Shown one piece after another: positions 9,263-18,183 of a stretch of DNA of 20,171 bases. The notes under the pieces were generated by a model. It saw only the letters and a list, made by a program, of their open reading frames with translations. It had not been told where the DNA came from and ran no database searches. Location: the NCBI GenBank assembly GCA_001970855.1, contig LSSN01002886.1, positions 1 to 20,171 on the forward strand. Reading direction: 5' to 3'. The position numbers were made by a program, and so were the translations under genes. Source of the stretch: Smittium culicis (lineage: Eukaryota; Kickxellomycota; Harpellomycetes; Harpellales; Legeriomycetaceae). The stretch's first letter is position 1. Every line of letters starts with the position of its first letter.

Positions 9263-11199
9263 TAGCTCCATACTGGTTGCTTTGGAGTTCTAATATTCCA
9301 AATATTATTCAAGTTCTTTAGTGCGAAGACCAATACATAATATATCATGATAAGATATATCAAGTTACCCCCCAGAGACTAAATAGACTCAGTTAGATTA
9401 TTATTGTTCCTCTTCTTAGTATAATATACGAGTCAAATATAGAACAGCTTCACCAAAAAGCGTGCGTGCCAATACAGCTAATTGAAACTCATGCAGTTGA
9501 TGGCAGAGTTTCTCCGATTGCTCGTTTCTTTCGAATTGTAGTATTTGGAGGTCGGTTTATGAAATTTGATAATTATTCAGTGCATCTAGTTACATTATCC
9601 AACTTTAATGGCTTTGAATACCCTTATGAGTATCTTGGAAATGTATTTGCTATAACATAGCTATTTTTTACACGTGGTTATGGGCTGGAAATATGTTTTT
9701 TCCTATGTTTATACATCTCATAAGTATATACTGTCCAGAATACTTGATCAATATTTATCTAATTTGGTGCATTCGGGTGTTTGAACGCCCATGGAGTTTC
9801 TTTTTTATTTCTACAATCGTTAATTTGAGAACTAATTTTGACACAAATGTCATGGAATCGCTTTTATGGTGAATACTTGATACTCTTAAGAAATTTGTAG
9901 CGGTTAATATACAGCATAACTTGGTCGTAATATCCTTTTAGAATATTCCATCTTTTTGGCCCCAATCTCGAATTATATTTATCACCACTGTGATATCAAT
10001 TAAAAGAATGATTAAAGAGGTAATCGAGGCCTCAAATATAGCAGTAAAGATATGCTTAAGGTTTTTAGTACTTTCAAGTTCTTCAGGATTTTCTACAAGT
10101 ATTACAAGTGCAGTCTTGTAAGCACGCTCTACGGGAATTTTTAGCTTCCCCCCCCCCTCCGGACAATTTCAGCAAGTTAATTAACATCTTGTAGCTCGTA
10201 TACTGACAAATATATATTTTTATAACAATTACAATCTAAAAGGCGTGACTGAACATGATATTATCTGGATTTAATCTTGATACATCGTTAGTTTGGAATG
10301 ACAATTCCAATTGTAAGATTCGATAAAAACTACTCTTATAAGGTTCACCACTGACCCTCCAAGTCATCAAACTCTTTTTTTTTTCTGGTTCTTTGTAAAA
10401 TTCATTTTCCGCTTTTGGGGTCTGGAATCACTAATCACCTGTATTTAAATTGGCCTGGAAACTGAAAAATCTATAGTACCTGAAAGCATTATCACTTATT
10501 TCCATAATGGTGTTATCAGCGTTATTTTTTGACGATTTTTTCTTACCTTCTGCACTACTGTAGATTCCAGGGCCCATGGATACACAAATAATCATTCCTC
10601 AATTCTTTCCAACTGAAAGATACAGAATTCACTCTTTTATTTTTTCATCTATTAAACTGAAGTAGTAGGCTTTGATTTTCTTCAATATCTTTGAAGTAAA
10701 TAGATATACTTTTTGGTTTACAAAAATAGGTTTCAGTGTATTGAACTTTTTTCAGATACTGAAAAATATTTCTGCACTTTTAGCCTTCTCATTCAATCGC
10801 CTGGGATCAATCCATTTAATTAAATTATCTGAGGCGGTTTTTGGTCAATAGGCAGCTTTTCTATATTTTCTCCGATTTCTCTAGTAATCATGTTGACGTA
10901 GTACCCCCAAATTTCCGAACGAAAAAAAATCTCCCTAGTTAATTGGTAGTAAATCGGTATAGATCAGTCAGTCACTTCCTTGAGGCTCAAAAAAATCAAA
11001 ATCTCTAAGATTTATTTACTATCGATTAGGATTGTTTCCTCTTGTGGGCTCTATATTCCTTAGTATAATTTAAAGTTGATTAATATAACCCAGAAATTGT
11101 AGCTAGATTATTAATAGATTCAAATTATGAAGATTTAGCAAGGAATGATTATCTAAAGCAATGTACACTTTTCCTTACAGAACTTTACAGTCGAATTTC
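9263..11199. other. Gene-free stretch; probable decayed 3' part of the retroelement
   Basis: No frame on either strand is open for a recognisable protein. Lying directly downstream (minus strand) of the reverse transcriptase relic, it is where the RNase H and later domains would be. Minus-strand fragments read like broken coding sequence (for example TDLLPIN near 10955 and KLKIPVERAYK near 10140), but I cannot assign them. Short plus-strand ORFs here, such as 9466-9660, show no family features. Confidence 0.3.
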
Positions 11200-11998
11200 A
11201 TGATTCCAGCTTGAAAAACATCGGGCTTTTTAATTTTATGAGCCTTAGTATCAAAAGGCTAACTGGATTTAGGATTGCTTTAATTGCTTGGAGTTTGCTT
11301 TTAAAGCTCGTAAATCCTCTTATGGATGTTTTTTCAGTATTCAACAGCTTTCAGGAATCCCGTCTTAGGTCCTTTATCGTGTTTCAAGGAAAATTTAGAA
11401 TCATACCGCGTAAATTAGTTCGCATTCCTAAATACCTTATCGTCTGAAAGCGAATTTTTGATGGTCTCTCTTCCTCGATCTTGTACGTCATGCCAATCAG
11501 TTTGAGGTAAATCAGGCCTGTTTTTTTGGGTGCATACCTTCTTTTAATATTCAAAAAATAGAAGGTTTTTCAAATATTTTGACACACATATCTTATTTTC
11601 TCTAGTTAAATTTAGTACCAGAAATAGTACCTAGTGAAGGTTTTTGGGATGACAATCAGTCCAAATTGGACCTACATTAACTGAATTTTTTTACCGTTTC
11701 ATCAAAACCCTGTGTATTTCTTATAGTATTTGTGGATCTGTATATTTATGAAAGCATCTTACTGATCTTAATAGATCATGTAATACTTTTTTTTTTTGCA
11801 TTCATCAGTTTGAAGTCAATTTTTTCATCTTGAAATTTTGCTATAATGCGTGAGATTAAATGTTCTCAGATCTATGGCTTTCTTGTGCCACCCTGTAACG
11901 TCTTTTGTATTAATTAGGCTTCTGAAGAGTCCCGGATTTCATTATTCCATACCCTCTATTGCATTATTTACAAAAAGAGACGATAATTCTTCAGATAG
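11200..11998 (-). pseudogene. Decayed reverse transcriptase, DIRS-like
   Basis: Read on the minus strand with frame changes and stops, the order of RT motifs is preserved. LSEELSSLFVNNAIEGME starts at 11998. The palm motif AIDLRTFN is at about 11878-11855, then DAFINIQIHKYYKKYTGF from 11758, and GLIVIPKTFTR from about 11662. YLKN (11576-11565) sits where the catalytic YxDD is expected. RYLGMRTNLRG (about 11440) is followed by KDLRRDS, a stop, KLLNTEKTSIRGFTSF and KLQAIKA. The last block resembles the RT-to-RNase H segment of DIRS-type elements, which suggests, but does not prove, that class. At least six stops, several frameshifts and the lost catalytic aspartates make it non-functional. Many stops are TGA, consistent with C-to-T decay of CGA. 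Confidence 0.7.
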
Positions 11999-12005
11999 CG
12001 TGTTT

Positions 12006-12990
12006 CTGGATCCTAGAACGATTTATCTCTTTCTGAGTTGAGAGTGGAGACTCAGCGGCTGCGACTCCGTCTCTAGTGGTAGAAAAGATGGCTTCTTTTT
12101 CGAAAAATTCAACACTTTTTTTGAAGCTCCCCTGCTCTAAGCAAGTCTTTTTATATTCTCCTCTGATGCCTTCAAAAAAACTTCATTATTTTGAAATGGA
12201 ATATGGAACCACCTTTCGAAAAAATTTCACATTAAATATCTGTTTATCAGTTTTCTCCAAATATGATAGAATTTTGCGGCGCGGGACCCTACTGGCCATC
12301 TCACAGTTGGATCTAACGAGATCTCCTTCCCCTGCAACGCTCATTCCCGTGAAAATTTTTCTAAGCGGGGATTTTTTTTTTTTGGTTTGTTTAGGTCGGA
12401 GCTGCAGCTTCTATGATTTAATTCTGTGTACTTCATTTCTGTAACTCGCAAATTGAGTTACAGATATGCGATCTCTAATCCAGTTTCTTGGTTTTTATAT
12501 GTTAAGTCTTAATCTTATCATGATTAGCGTTTTATATGGTTCGGTGAGCTATTTTTTCATTCCTGGTAGATACAACTCGTTGTGGAGATTTCCAAAGCTT
12601 TATTGAGTACTGTTTACTGCAATACCACAAAGAAGAGCTCTTTTGATCTGAAAAATACGGCTTGTGTGTTTTCAGAAATTAAATAGATGCCCCTCTTGGC
12701 TCTTAGATAAACTAGATATTAGATTGACCTTATATCTTGTGCCAAAACCGATTTAATACTTCGTGATCACATTTAGACCTCCTTTACTATTTTTGAAGCT
12801 GAGTACATTAACTGTGGCGGCTCTTAGTTCACGTAAATTTTTTACGATGAGATTTTATTGCATATTTACCTTCATATTTAATCAGTGTAATGTGGAAGAC
12901 GTCTGATTAGATTGAATAAATAGCTTCTGTAAGCTGATATAGATATAAAAGTTGATAGATGGTATCAGTGTAGCGAAATAAAGACTGTCT
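12006..12990 (-). other. Possible gag-like relic upstream of the RT pseudogene
   Basis: On the minus strand, just before the RT relic, there are broken frames such as SVAGEGDLVRSNCEMASRV (about 12330), VFFRSKELFFVVLQ (about 12640) and a lysine-rich block KQTKKKKSP (about 12390). Position and composition suit the ORF1/gag part of the same retroelement, but I could not align it securely to the intact-looking ORF starting at 19941. The 122-residue plus-strand ORF at 12076-12444 is antisense to this and is best ignored. Confidence 0.3.
12438..12464. repeat. Perfect 10-bp hairpin
   Basis: TCTGTAACTC (12438-12447), a 7-nt loop GCAAATT and GAGTTACAGA (12455-12464) are perfectly complementary. It lies in the decayed retroelement region. 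No T-tract follows on either strand, so it is not an obvious terminator. It could be the remnant of a small inverted-repeat element or chance. Confidence 0.6.
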
Positions 12991-13199
12991 GATTGAGGGC
13001 TAAGATCCTTTTCATGGAGGACCTTTTTAAACAATTCTGTCATATATTTGGTCTATTTTGGTTAATTGATTCCAATTTCGTAGTACCTTGACTCATCATT
13101 TAAATAATTCGAATATATTTTGAATCTATTTAAAAAATTTAAAGATTGAAAATTTATATAGCTGGTAGTGTGCCTTTGCTAAAGAAATTATGGTAATAA
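12991..13199. other. Spacer left of the Tc1-like element
   Basis: No gene or repeat recognised. The sequence is AT-rich and ends in GGTAATAA before the TA that abuts the left inverted repeat. Confidence 0.3.
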
Positions 13200-13304
13200 T
13201 ACAAGGCTATGCATACGATTTTATAAAGGTTTTGTATGAATTTCTAAAACGCGGAAACGAATTTCTAAAATTATCTTTCGTGGCGCGTTTAAAAAAAATC
13301 TCAA
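13200..13304 (+). repeat. Left terminal inverted repeat of the Tc1-like element
   Basis: It pairs with 15622-15518. Shared blocks include CGATTTTATAAA, AATTTCTAAAACGCG, TTTCTAAAATTA and GCGTTTAAAAAAAA. Inside the repeat GAATTTCTAAAA is itself repeated about 21 bp apart, a direct-repeat layout known for transposase binding in some Tc1-type elements. The left copy has TGTATG where the right has CGTACG. Confidence 0.9.
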
Positions 13305-13489
13305 AGTCGATTCCAGTTGAAATAAACAGATTTCAAATACTATAATCCAAGGTATAAAAATTTTTTTAATATTTTTATTTAAATTTTATCTTCAAATAGT
13401 ATTACCAAAAACTTGAAACAATTTTTCTACTAGTACTTTTAATATTATTTAATTCACATTTTTTATTGAATATTTCCATACCACAAAAA

Positions 13490-13695
13490 AATTGATTTTC
13501 TCTTTTCATTTATTTTATATTATTATTTACCATTATTTACCATTTTTTTCATTCTTTTTTCGCTCATTCACTCATTCGTTTTTTTTATTATTTTTTCTCG
13601 CTTTTATTTTACACACTCTTTTTTTCCTTCCATTCTTTTTCTCGCGTTTTTTTTTTTTGTTTCTACTTATGATAGAATTTTCTTTGAATTAAATT
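13490..13695 (+). other. Polypyrimidine low-complexity tract
   Basis: About 200 bp made almost wholly of T and C on the plus strand, with repeats of TTTACCATT and CTCATTCA. It lies inside the Tc1-like element between the left inverted repeat and the transposase. The 66-residue ORF over it (Phe/Leu/Ile-rich) is a composition artefact. The remaining DNA from 13696 to 14044 is AT-only in long runs and holds nothing I recognise. Confidence 0.6.
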
Positions 13696-14044
13696 ATACT
13701 TTTGGCATTATAATCGACATAAAAATGCTAACAATAAAATCAAAATCAACATCGATAATTAAGACAAAAAATTAAACCTCGATAATAATACATTTTTTTG
13801 AAATATTATTTCTTTTGTTAAATTTTTTAATTAATTTTTTATAATAATAAATCTTTTCTAAAATATTTGATTCAGTTTTATATATAATTAAAATATATTT
13901 TTTAATTAATTAGTACTATTTAATTAATATTATATTATGATTTTTTAATTTATAAAAAAATAAATTATAAAAATAACAATAGCTAATTTTTATCATTATT
14001 TTAAAATAATTTAAATAATCAATAAAAAATTATAATTACAGTTG

Positions 14045-14999
14045 AATTATTTCTCTCCTGTTCGACATCATCAAATAGCTTATCATATTCATTTAATATC
14101 TGAAACTGTCTTTCATAGAGACACTATCAAATACTTGATTTATTATTTCAAATATTCCAGATTCATTTTTAATCATTGCATGCTTGACGTAATTTTTAAC
14201 TTTAGAAATTAAATTTTCGATAGGGTTTAAAATTTCTATTAATGAGGCAAATGTATCAATTTAAAGTTTGTATTTTCTATAAATTTTCTTACAGCTAAAG
14301 TTTTATAGATAGCCACGTTATCAATTAGAATTATTAATTGGGTTACGCCTATGTTATATAGATCAAAAATCAATTTTTGAATGTATAATTTGAAAGTATC
14401 CGAATTTTAAGCTATTTTTCTTGGCTTGAAATATTTATACACATTTTTATTGACTTTGCAATAAGTTTAAATATTTCTTGTTTGTATTCAGCTTGTTATA
14501 GCAGCTGAAGATGATCCTCTTTTTTATCTTCCATATAATGGTCGCATTGATACTGAATATCCAACTTCATCAAAAAAAGCTCTGCAAATAAAATTCAGAA
14601 ATTCAGAAAATTTATTTATTCTTGATTTTTCTTCTCTCTGGTATGTTTTTAATTATTTTGATATTGTAAAAAAATCTGGTGCAACATTTTTGGATCGTAG
14701 ATTTCGATAACTATATAACAAATTCTTCATATAATTTTTCTTTAAACTCGTCGAATCGTAGAGCACAACCATTGTCAATTCGGTTTAAAATAAAATTTTC
14801 TATCTCTTTCGTTAATTTTTTTATTGATTTTTCTTTTGTAATAGAATCAATTATTGAAATATTTTGATACGCATTTATTATTTTATAAACAGGCCAAATT
14901 TTAATTTTGATGCATTCTGGAATATCTTTTGCCGATTTTTCTCGATTATAATCAATAATTTTATTTTTTTCCTTCGTTATTCGTAGTTTTATATGCCAT
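14045..14999 (-). pseudogene. Tc1/mariner-IS630 DDE transposase pseudogene
   Basis: This would cut and paste the surrounding element. A possible start ATG is at 14999 (MAYKTTN). After a frameshift, EKSAKDIPECIKIKIWPVYK reads like a helix-turn-helix, followed by a second DNA-binding segment with a stop (KLYEEFVI, stop, LSKSTIQK). The catalytic core keeps all three acidic residues. D is in FFDEVGYS (14571-14569), D is in LIILIDNVAIYKT (14322-14320), and E is in NPIENLISKV (14218-14216), about 34 residues after the second D. PLYGR, stop, KRGSSS matches the conserved GR..RG region. More than six stops and at least three frameshifts make it dead. Family assignment is strong despite the damage. Confidence 0.82.
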
Positions 15000-15399
15000 T
15001 TTTTTAAAATACTAATAAATTACATCTTTTTGTGATATATTTAGAATATATTATAACATCTGAAGCTTAAATTAATGATAAATATTTTACGATAATAAAA
15101 TAAAATAATTATAATAATAAAGTATTTGAAAATAATACAAGTATTTCATAGTTTTTTTTATTAATATAAATATATAAAAATAAAAATACCTATATAGACT
15201 ACAAAAAATATTTAACATATTTGAAAAAAAATCTCCTGCTTCTCATCTTCTTCACTGCTCTAGTTAATCGATATCCTGAACTAACAGATCCTAGTATCTG
15301 ATATTTTTATAATTTGAATAAAGGTTAAAATTTAATTATTTTAATTTGATTACATAAATTTCTAATTTTTAAGAGCTAGTGTATACAATATAAAAATTT

Positions 15400-15500
15400 G
15401 GAAATTACTTTGAGAAAAATAGAAAATCGTTTGGGGCGATTAGAATTTACTTTAAGCAGACTGGAAATTCGTTTGATAGAATTGGAAATGACTTTAGTTT
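15400..15500. repeat. 42-bp subterminal tandem repeat
   Basis: Units at 15400-15441 and 15442-15483 are diverged copies (GGAAATTACTTT...TCGTTTGG...GATT against AGAATTTACTTT...TCGTTTGA...AATT). A third partial copy starts at 15484 (GGAAATGACTTT). They lie just inside the right inverted repeat. I did not find a matching array inside the left one. Confidence 0.75.
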
Positions 15501-15517
15501 GTAATTACATAATTAGG

Positions 15518-15622
15518 GTGATTTTTTTTTAAACGCGTCACGAAAATTAATTTTAGAAACTCGTTTGCGCGTTTTAGAAATTCGTACGAAACTTTTATAA
15601 AATCGCGATGCAAAATCCTGTA
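15518..15622 (-). repeat. Right terminal inverted repeat of the Tc1-like element
   Basis: This is the inverted partner of 13200-13304. It keeps more CpG sites than the left copy (TTTCGTACG and GACGCG), so it may be nearer the ancestral sequence. The outer end reads ATCCTGTA, placing the TA at 15621-15622. Confidence 0.9.
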
Positions 15623-15734
15623 TCACAGCTGTAATTTGCAATTTATCAACTAAAATTTTATTAGTTCATTTATTTTGTTTGTTTTTATTGGCTTTAAAAT
15701 TACCATTTAGAATTACACATTAGGATTGTGTGGC

Positions 15735-16122
15735 TTAACCGTTTCACGCGAGGTAGACTATTTGATCCTCTAAATATATCCAATTGTGGTCGATTATAAT
15801 AATTTAATCCCGAGGCCTTAACCCTTTCCCAGGCAGTAAACTATTTTTGACCCACCAGATATACCCAACTGCGTTCAATGAAAATAAATTCACCCAGAGA
15901 AACAGTCGATCATTGGTTTATTGTTGAAAAGCAGCAAATAATAAATTTTCTTATAAATTATAAACAAATTATAAAATTGATATTATTAAAGAGTGTTGGA
16001 CGGGAAATGGTCAAGATACAATGGTATATTTTAAAATAACTGCAAATAATATATTTGCTTATTAATCACATACGAATCAATAAATTGATTTTTTTAAAGA
16101 ATGTTGAACGGGAAAGGGTTAT
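15735..16122. mobile_element. TTAA-flanked composite of doubled terminal repeats, piggyBac-type MITE candidate
   Basis: Two left-type ends lie in tandem. TTAACCGTTTC is at 15735 and TTAACCCTTTCCC at 15818, each followed by a related about 80-bp sequence sharing GACTATTT/AACTATTT and a TATA(T/C)CCAA block. Two right-type ends follow, also related to each other: CGGGAAATGG at 16001 and CGGGAAAGGGTTAT at 16109, each preceded by GCAAATAAT...TTAAAGA(G/A)TGTTG. The left CCCTTTCCC and right GGGAAAGGG are inverted. TTAA at the left ends recalls piggyBac target sites, although the right end shows TTAT. There is no coding capacity, so it is a non-autonomous element, either nested or tandemly duplicated. 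Confidence 0.55.
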
Positions 16123-16795
16123 GTCTCCTCCGAAAAATATAATTCTAATAAATCCTCAATATCCAAAACATCGAGCTATTGGCCATCTGTTTAACAATTT
16201 TTAAATCATTGATATTATTGGCTTAAATTTACATAAAATATACTAGCACATAGTTACTGGTCTACTTTCAAGCTGAAAACAGTAACGTACGATTATTGGC
16301 CTTAATTTCTACAGCATTTGCCAGAAATAAACCGTCATAAAAATTAAGAGCCTTTATATCTAAAAATGTATGTTAGCTGCATTTAAAAAATATGGCCTTC
16401 ATATAATTTATACATAATCTTTGCTGCAACATAAAATTCAACCAATAACAGCACTTCAATTAACTCAATTTAATCTGCCCAATAGTCATTCATTTTAACG
16501 TTAATTTTAATCTATCCAATAATTTCAAAATTTGAGCAAAAAATTTTCAGCTTGACTATTATTGGCTGTTATCTATCAAAATCAGATCAGAACCAAAACT
16601 TACAATTCCTCAGTAACTAAAATTCCAACTTTTTTAACTCTATGTTGCCAAAGCCTCAACACTGCTGATATCGCTTAATTACTTACTCGCAGCTGATATC
16701 GATCAATTACTTACTGCTGAAATCGCAACTAAAATCTTTTATATTATAAAGCACCGTCCTTTTTTCCCTCCCCTTACAACCTAATCCCTTCTAAA
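16123..16795 (+). promoter_or_regulatory. mL44 upstream region with repeated ATTATTGGC boxes
   Basis: No gene is seen in these about 670 bp. ATTATTGGC occurs exactly at 16214-16222, 16292-16300 and 16558-16566. Its complement-type TCCAATAAT is at 16515-16523, with looser CCAAT forms near 16443 and 16478. These are CCAAT boxes with a shared extended context, suggesting HAP/NF-Y-like control, which in yeast governs mitochondrial genes. A TTTATATTATAAAG TATA-like stretch (about 16738-16751) and a pyrimidine run precede the start codon. Confidence 0.45.
16664..16730 (+). repeat. Short tandem repeat GCTGATATCG...AATTACTTACT
   Basis: Unit 1 (16664-16691, 28 bp) and unit 2 (16692-16715, 24 bp) share GCTGATATCG and AATTACTTACT. 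A third partial copy starts at 16716 (GCTGAAATCGCAACT). They lie 66-132 bp before the mL44 start codon, so they may be factor-binding sites; that is inference. Confidence 0.75.
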
Positions 16796-18183
16796 ATGCT
16801 CAAAGCCTCTCTCATACTTAAAGCTCTCCCTCAAAGATCTCTAATTTCTGGTACCCCTCTACTCATCTTTTTATAATCTATTTATTATGCAAAACTACTA
16901 TACTCACTTTCACCCGCCCCCCCTCCTAAATTATTTTTTTCCCATAGCTTCAGCCCTTTACTCTACCTCCTCCAAAGCTTCATTAAATTCCTTACATTCC
17001 CAAGAGCAGCTTTCTTTATTAAAAGCTCGTCTGGATATTCCCTTCAATAATCTTCAAATTCTATCCCAAGCTTTAACTCATAAGTCTTTTGACCACGCAA
17101 GAGTCCCAACTAACGAAAGATTACAATGGATCGGTAATTAACTCTCTTTGCTAATATATCCCTCTTACTTTTAAACCACCTAAGAATTACTTGTCTTTTA
17201 ATAACTCTCCGTATACTTTATATTTCATAATAGGAACTAAGGTACTCAATCTCTATATCGCCGACTTTTTACTGTCTAAATACTCCGACCTATCAGCCAT
17301 TCAACTTCAAGATTTGCACCAAGCCCATTTTGGCTTATTTAAGCTTGCTGAATTTGCTAAAAAATTTGACCTCCAAAACAACATCCTCTGGAATCCCCCT
17401 TCAAATAATCGCTCAGCTCATAACTACGAAGGTCTAAATAAAGTCCTTGGAAAATCTTTCCAAGCCCTCATCGGTGCTATCTACTCTGATCAAGGCGCCC
17501 TCGCTGCTCACAAATTTATCCAAAATCACTTACTTCCATCCCCAATTGATCTCGATCTCGTTCTAGACCTCGACAACCCTAAATCAAAGCTTCTATCCAT
17601 AGCTTCTTCCAAAAACTTAACACCGCTACTCTCTAGGTACTTTGCTCTTCATTCTTCTCAAAATCATTATAATAATCTTACCTTTTATTTACACTTTTTT
17701 TCACACGTTCCCCATTAGAATTTTAAAGGAATCTACCCGGTTTACTTCAACTCCTAGCTACTTGGTTGGTTTGTTTGCTGACTCTAAAAAAATTGGCGAA
17801 GGTAATATTTACTCCTTTCATATTCCATTTACACCCAACTCCAATTTTTCTCATTAGCCCCTCTAATTATAACTACTCTTTCTTATCACTTTCCTCTCTA
17901 GGCTTTGGCTCCTCTCCTAAACTAGCAGAATCCAATGTACGCTCTTTTTTTTTATCGCATTTTATTACTTTATAGTTTTTTTTACTTATTCAATTAACTT
18001 TATCCAATTATTTTATCTAATAATCTTTATTAATTCTACAATATGTACACTTTATTCTCTCTTTTTCATCAGGCTGCAAAAGATTCTCTCATTAGATACT
18101 TTTCGAAAGACGACCGTAGCCAAGCTTCTGCCTCCCTTTCAGAAGCTTCTGAAGACTCCATCACCTTCTTCTCCACTCTATAG
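16796..18183 (+). CDS. MRPL3: Mitochondrial large ribosomal subunit protein mL44 (MRPL3 family)
   Basis: A six-exon model gives 290 residues: 16796-16850, 16948-17133, 17234-17636, 17719-17801, 17902-17936 and 18073-18183, with all phases consistent and every donor starting GTA. The N-terminus (MLKASLILKALPQRSLIS) is basic, hydroxylated and free of acidic residues, as expected of a mitochondrial presequence. An RNase III fold follows. Its signature NERLEFLGD reads NERLQWIGT (74-82), and GDxFEA reads GKSFQA (153-158). The catalytic acidic residues are therefore gone, as known for mL44. A double-stranded RNA-binding domain (about 215-275) includes PSYLVGLF, KIGEGFGSSPKLAES and a final AAKDSL helix. 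mL44 is a structural protein of the mitochondrial 54S subunit. The mL44 choice over mL57 rests on the C-terminal dsRNA-binding domain. Confidence 0.9.

Larger units (their letters stand above)
13200..15622 (-). mobile_element. Decayed Tc1/mariner-IS630 transposon, 2.4 kb, TA-flanked
   Basis: Long inverted repeats of about 105 bp bound the element, one at 13200-13304 and one at 15518-15622. Aligned by eye they are about 85-90% identical. Both ends begin TACA, consistent with a TA target duplication (13200-13201 and 15621-15622) and a CAGG/CAAGG terminus, as is usual for Tc1/mariner elements. A broken DDE transposase lies inside on the minus strand (14999-14045). The rest is AT-rich spacer, a pyrimidine tract on the left and 42-bp subterminal repeats on the right. 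Repeat identity well below 100% and the wrecked transposase show an old insertion. Confidence 0.82.

Noticed and set aside
9466..9660. 64-residue plus-strand ORF
   Set aside because: No conserved motif; located in the decayed region downstream of the RT relic.
12076..12444. 122-residue plus-strand ORF
   Set aside because: It is antisense to the minus-strand retroelement relic and has no family features.
13492..13692. 66-residue Phe/Leu/Ile-rich ORF, membrane-like
   Set aside because: Artefact of a polypyrimidine tract inside the Tc1-like element.
14679..14867. 62-residue plus-strand ORF
   Set aside because: It lies antisense to the DNA-binding part of the transposase pseudogene.
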